A stretch of DNA of 64,000 bases, taken from the NCBI GenBank assembly GCA_047620505.1, contig JBLHKS010000008.1, positions 1 to 64,000 of the forward strand, given 5' to 3'. Position numbers and translations under genes: made by a program. Shown here piece by piece: positions 62,943 through 64,000 of this stretch. The notes below the pieces were generated by a model that did not search any database, was not told where the DNA came from, and saw only the letters and a program-made list of their open reading frames with translations. This DNA comes from JBLHKS01 sp047620505. Lineage in GTDB: Bacteria > Verrucomicrobiota > Verrucomicrobiia > Verrucomicrobiales > DEV007. Numbering within the stretch: the first letter of the stretch is position 1; each line of letters begins with the position of its first letter.

Positions 62943-63995
62943 TCAATTGTGGTACTTCTGAAAGTGCCGCAGCAGCGCGTCGCCGAAGTCGTGATCGAAA
63001 TCTCGATAGATGCAGTGGACGTGATTGGCTTCGTCCTGGGTGTTGTCGTATTCGATCAGGAAATTCGGCCCTTGAATCAGGTAGTGATGTGGTTCGCCAG
63101 GCTCGAGGGATCCTGCCCAGATGAAGTGGATTTTCTCGACACCAGCCGCGTCGATCCGCGCGAAATCCTGCTTAGCCAACTCGCCGCGAATTCGCTCGAT
63201 GTGCTCGCGGATCAGGCGGATGAGGAGTTCGCGCTGCTCGTCGGTCATCTCTGAAGCCGCGAGGCCATTCGGCTTTCCGCGCTCGAGTTTGCGTCGATTT
63301 CCAGTCGTCAAGCCGCCAACCGTCTCAGTGAGGAACTCGGGGATCTCGCCAATGCCAGTTTCGCGTTGTGCTTCGGTCAGGCTCGAAGCGAGTTCGCGGG
63401 CGAATTCGGTCTCGTTCTTCAAGACCTGAAGCCCAGGCCGCGGGCCGTCGTCCGGCAGGGTGGCCGGGATCGCGCCGAAAAATGACGGTGTCGCCGAAAT
63501 CCAGCGGCCTTCGATCACGGTGACGTTCAAGGAAAGGTGGAAGCCCTCGACTCGGTAGCCCCAAGTCCCTTCCGGCTCAGGCGTGCCGAAAATCGTGAAG
63601 AAATATCGGTCGGAATTGCGGTGAACGTTCGGCGATTCGTCAGTCTCCTCGAGGTGATCGCCGAGGCTCATGATCGTGAACGCTTTCTGCGCACCGATGT
63701 GGCTCAGCCCGGTCATCATCAGCGAGTAGGCGAGCTGGCGTTGGCCATCGGACAGATCCGCCAGCGGAACGCCGCGCCGGATGATCGGGAAGAAGTGGAT
63801 GTTGCCACGTTCGGCGTCCTGGAAGAGGTATTTCGCCTGCATCCCTTCATCGAGCGCGTCGATGAAGCGCTGCGCAGCGACAGCCATTTCGAGGGCGATT
63901 TCCGGAGCCTCGGTCGCGGCTGGCGGTGGGTCGTCCTGGGCGAATGCCAAGCCAGCAGCTGCTAGCGTGAAAGCGAGGGCGTAACGAATTTTCAT
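62943..63995 (-). CDS. DUF3500 domain secreted protein
   Basis: A 350-residue protein with a signal peptide (MKIRYALAFTLAAAGLAFAQ, carrying a palindrome copy as Ala-Ala-Ala). DUF3500 hallmarks are visible: LMMTGLSHIGAQKAFTIMSL, YFFTIFGTPEPEGTWGYRVEGFH (given here in part), VTVIEGRWISATPSFFGAIP and the C-terminal FIWAGSLEPGEPHHYLIQGP with HVHCIYRDFDHDFG. The family is widespread in environmental bacteria and has no established function; conserved His and Asp residues suggest a metal-dependent role. Confidence 0.9.
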   Translation of the reverse strand: MKIRYALAFTLAAAGLAFAQDDPPPAATEAPEIALEMAVAAQRFIDALDEGMQAKYLFQDAERGNIHFFPIIRRGVPLADLSDGQRQLAYSLMMTGLSHIGAQKAFTIMSLGDHLEETDESPNVHRNSDRYFFTIFGTPEPEGTWGYRVEGFHLSLNVTVIEGRWISATPSFFGAIPATLPDDGPRPGLQVLKNETEFARELASSLTEAQRETGIGEIPEFLTETVGGLTTGNRRKLERGKPNGLAASEMTDEQRELLIRLIREHIERIRGELAKQDFARIDAAGVEKIHFIWAGSLEPGEPHHYLIQGPNFLIEYDNTQDEANHVHCIYRDFDHDFGDALLRHFQKYHN

Positions 63996-64000
63996 GGCAG

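Overview
The window is a gene-dense, moderately GC-rich bacterial chromosome segment, most likely from a Verrucomicrobia (PVC superphylum) species. Four things point there: a DUF1592/DUF1552 'planctomycete-type' gene pair, a type I sulfatase, secreted SHD1/thioredoxin-like and DUF3500 proteins, and a ribonucleotide reductase with the Chlamydia-like class Ic signature. I see no rRNA or tRNA gene, CRISPR array, prophage or insertion sequence. Genus cannot be fixed from this sequence.

Layout. 0-5.4 kb: truncated AlgJ/AlgX-like gene, TerC, sulfatase, YicC, an ECF sigma factor on an apparently leaderless promoter, and a secreted thioredoxin. 5.4-11.1 kb: a short rpmJ (L36), citrate synthase, PspC, a secreted thioredoxin-like gene interrupted by an in-frame UGA, MATE exporter, a decayed alcohol dehydrogenase and a UbiA prenyltransferase. 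11.1-26.5 kb: mostly housekeeping (HppA, RecJ plus an MBL nuclease-like protein, Mfd, an aroC-cvpA-gatB cluster, RluA) with a CrtI-like oxidoreductase and a membrane protein. 26.5-37.6 kb: a LolD-like ATPase, then two divergent sets, GT2-SDR-GMC oxidoreductase on one side and flippase, ABCG-type fusion transporter and GT4 on the other, which together look like a surface-glycan locus. 37.6-48.2 kb: an orphan Bacteroidetes-like ParE and a Yej-type peptide ABC transporter operon with a second, divergent substrate-binding lipoprotein. 48.2-57.2 kb: a small H-box protein, a lipoprotein, TetR, DUF1592/DUF1552, an esterase, LysR and XerD. 57.3-64 kb: nrdA, nrdB, a small secreted protein and DUF3500.

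The strongest signal not explained by genes is a dispersed perfect palindrome, AGCAGCTGCT, usually extended to CAGCAGCTGCTG. At least 37 copies occur, about one per 1.7 kb and often one per gene, against about 0.06 expected by chance. It lies mostly inside coding sequence, read as Gln-Gln-Leu-Leu or Ala-Ala-Ala, and resembles the cyanobacterial HIP1 situation with a different word. Other highlights are a possible selenoprotein (UGA codon followed by a SECIS-like hairpin), an ABC ATPase carrying a two-helix membrane insertion between Walker A and the Q-loop, and two REP-like inverted repeats.
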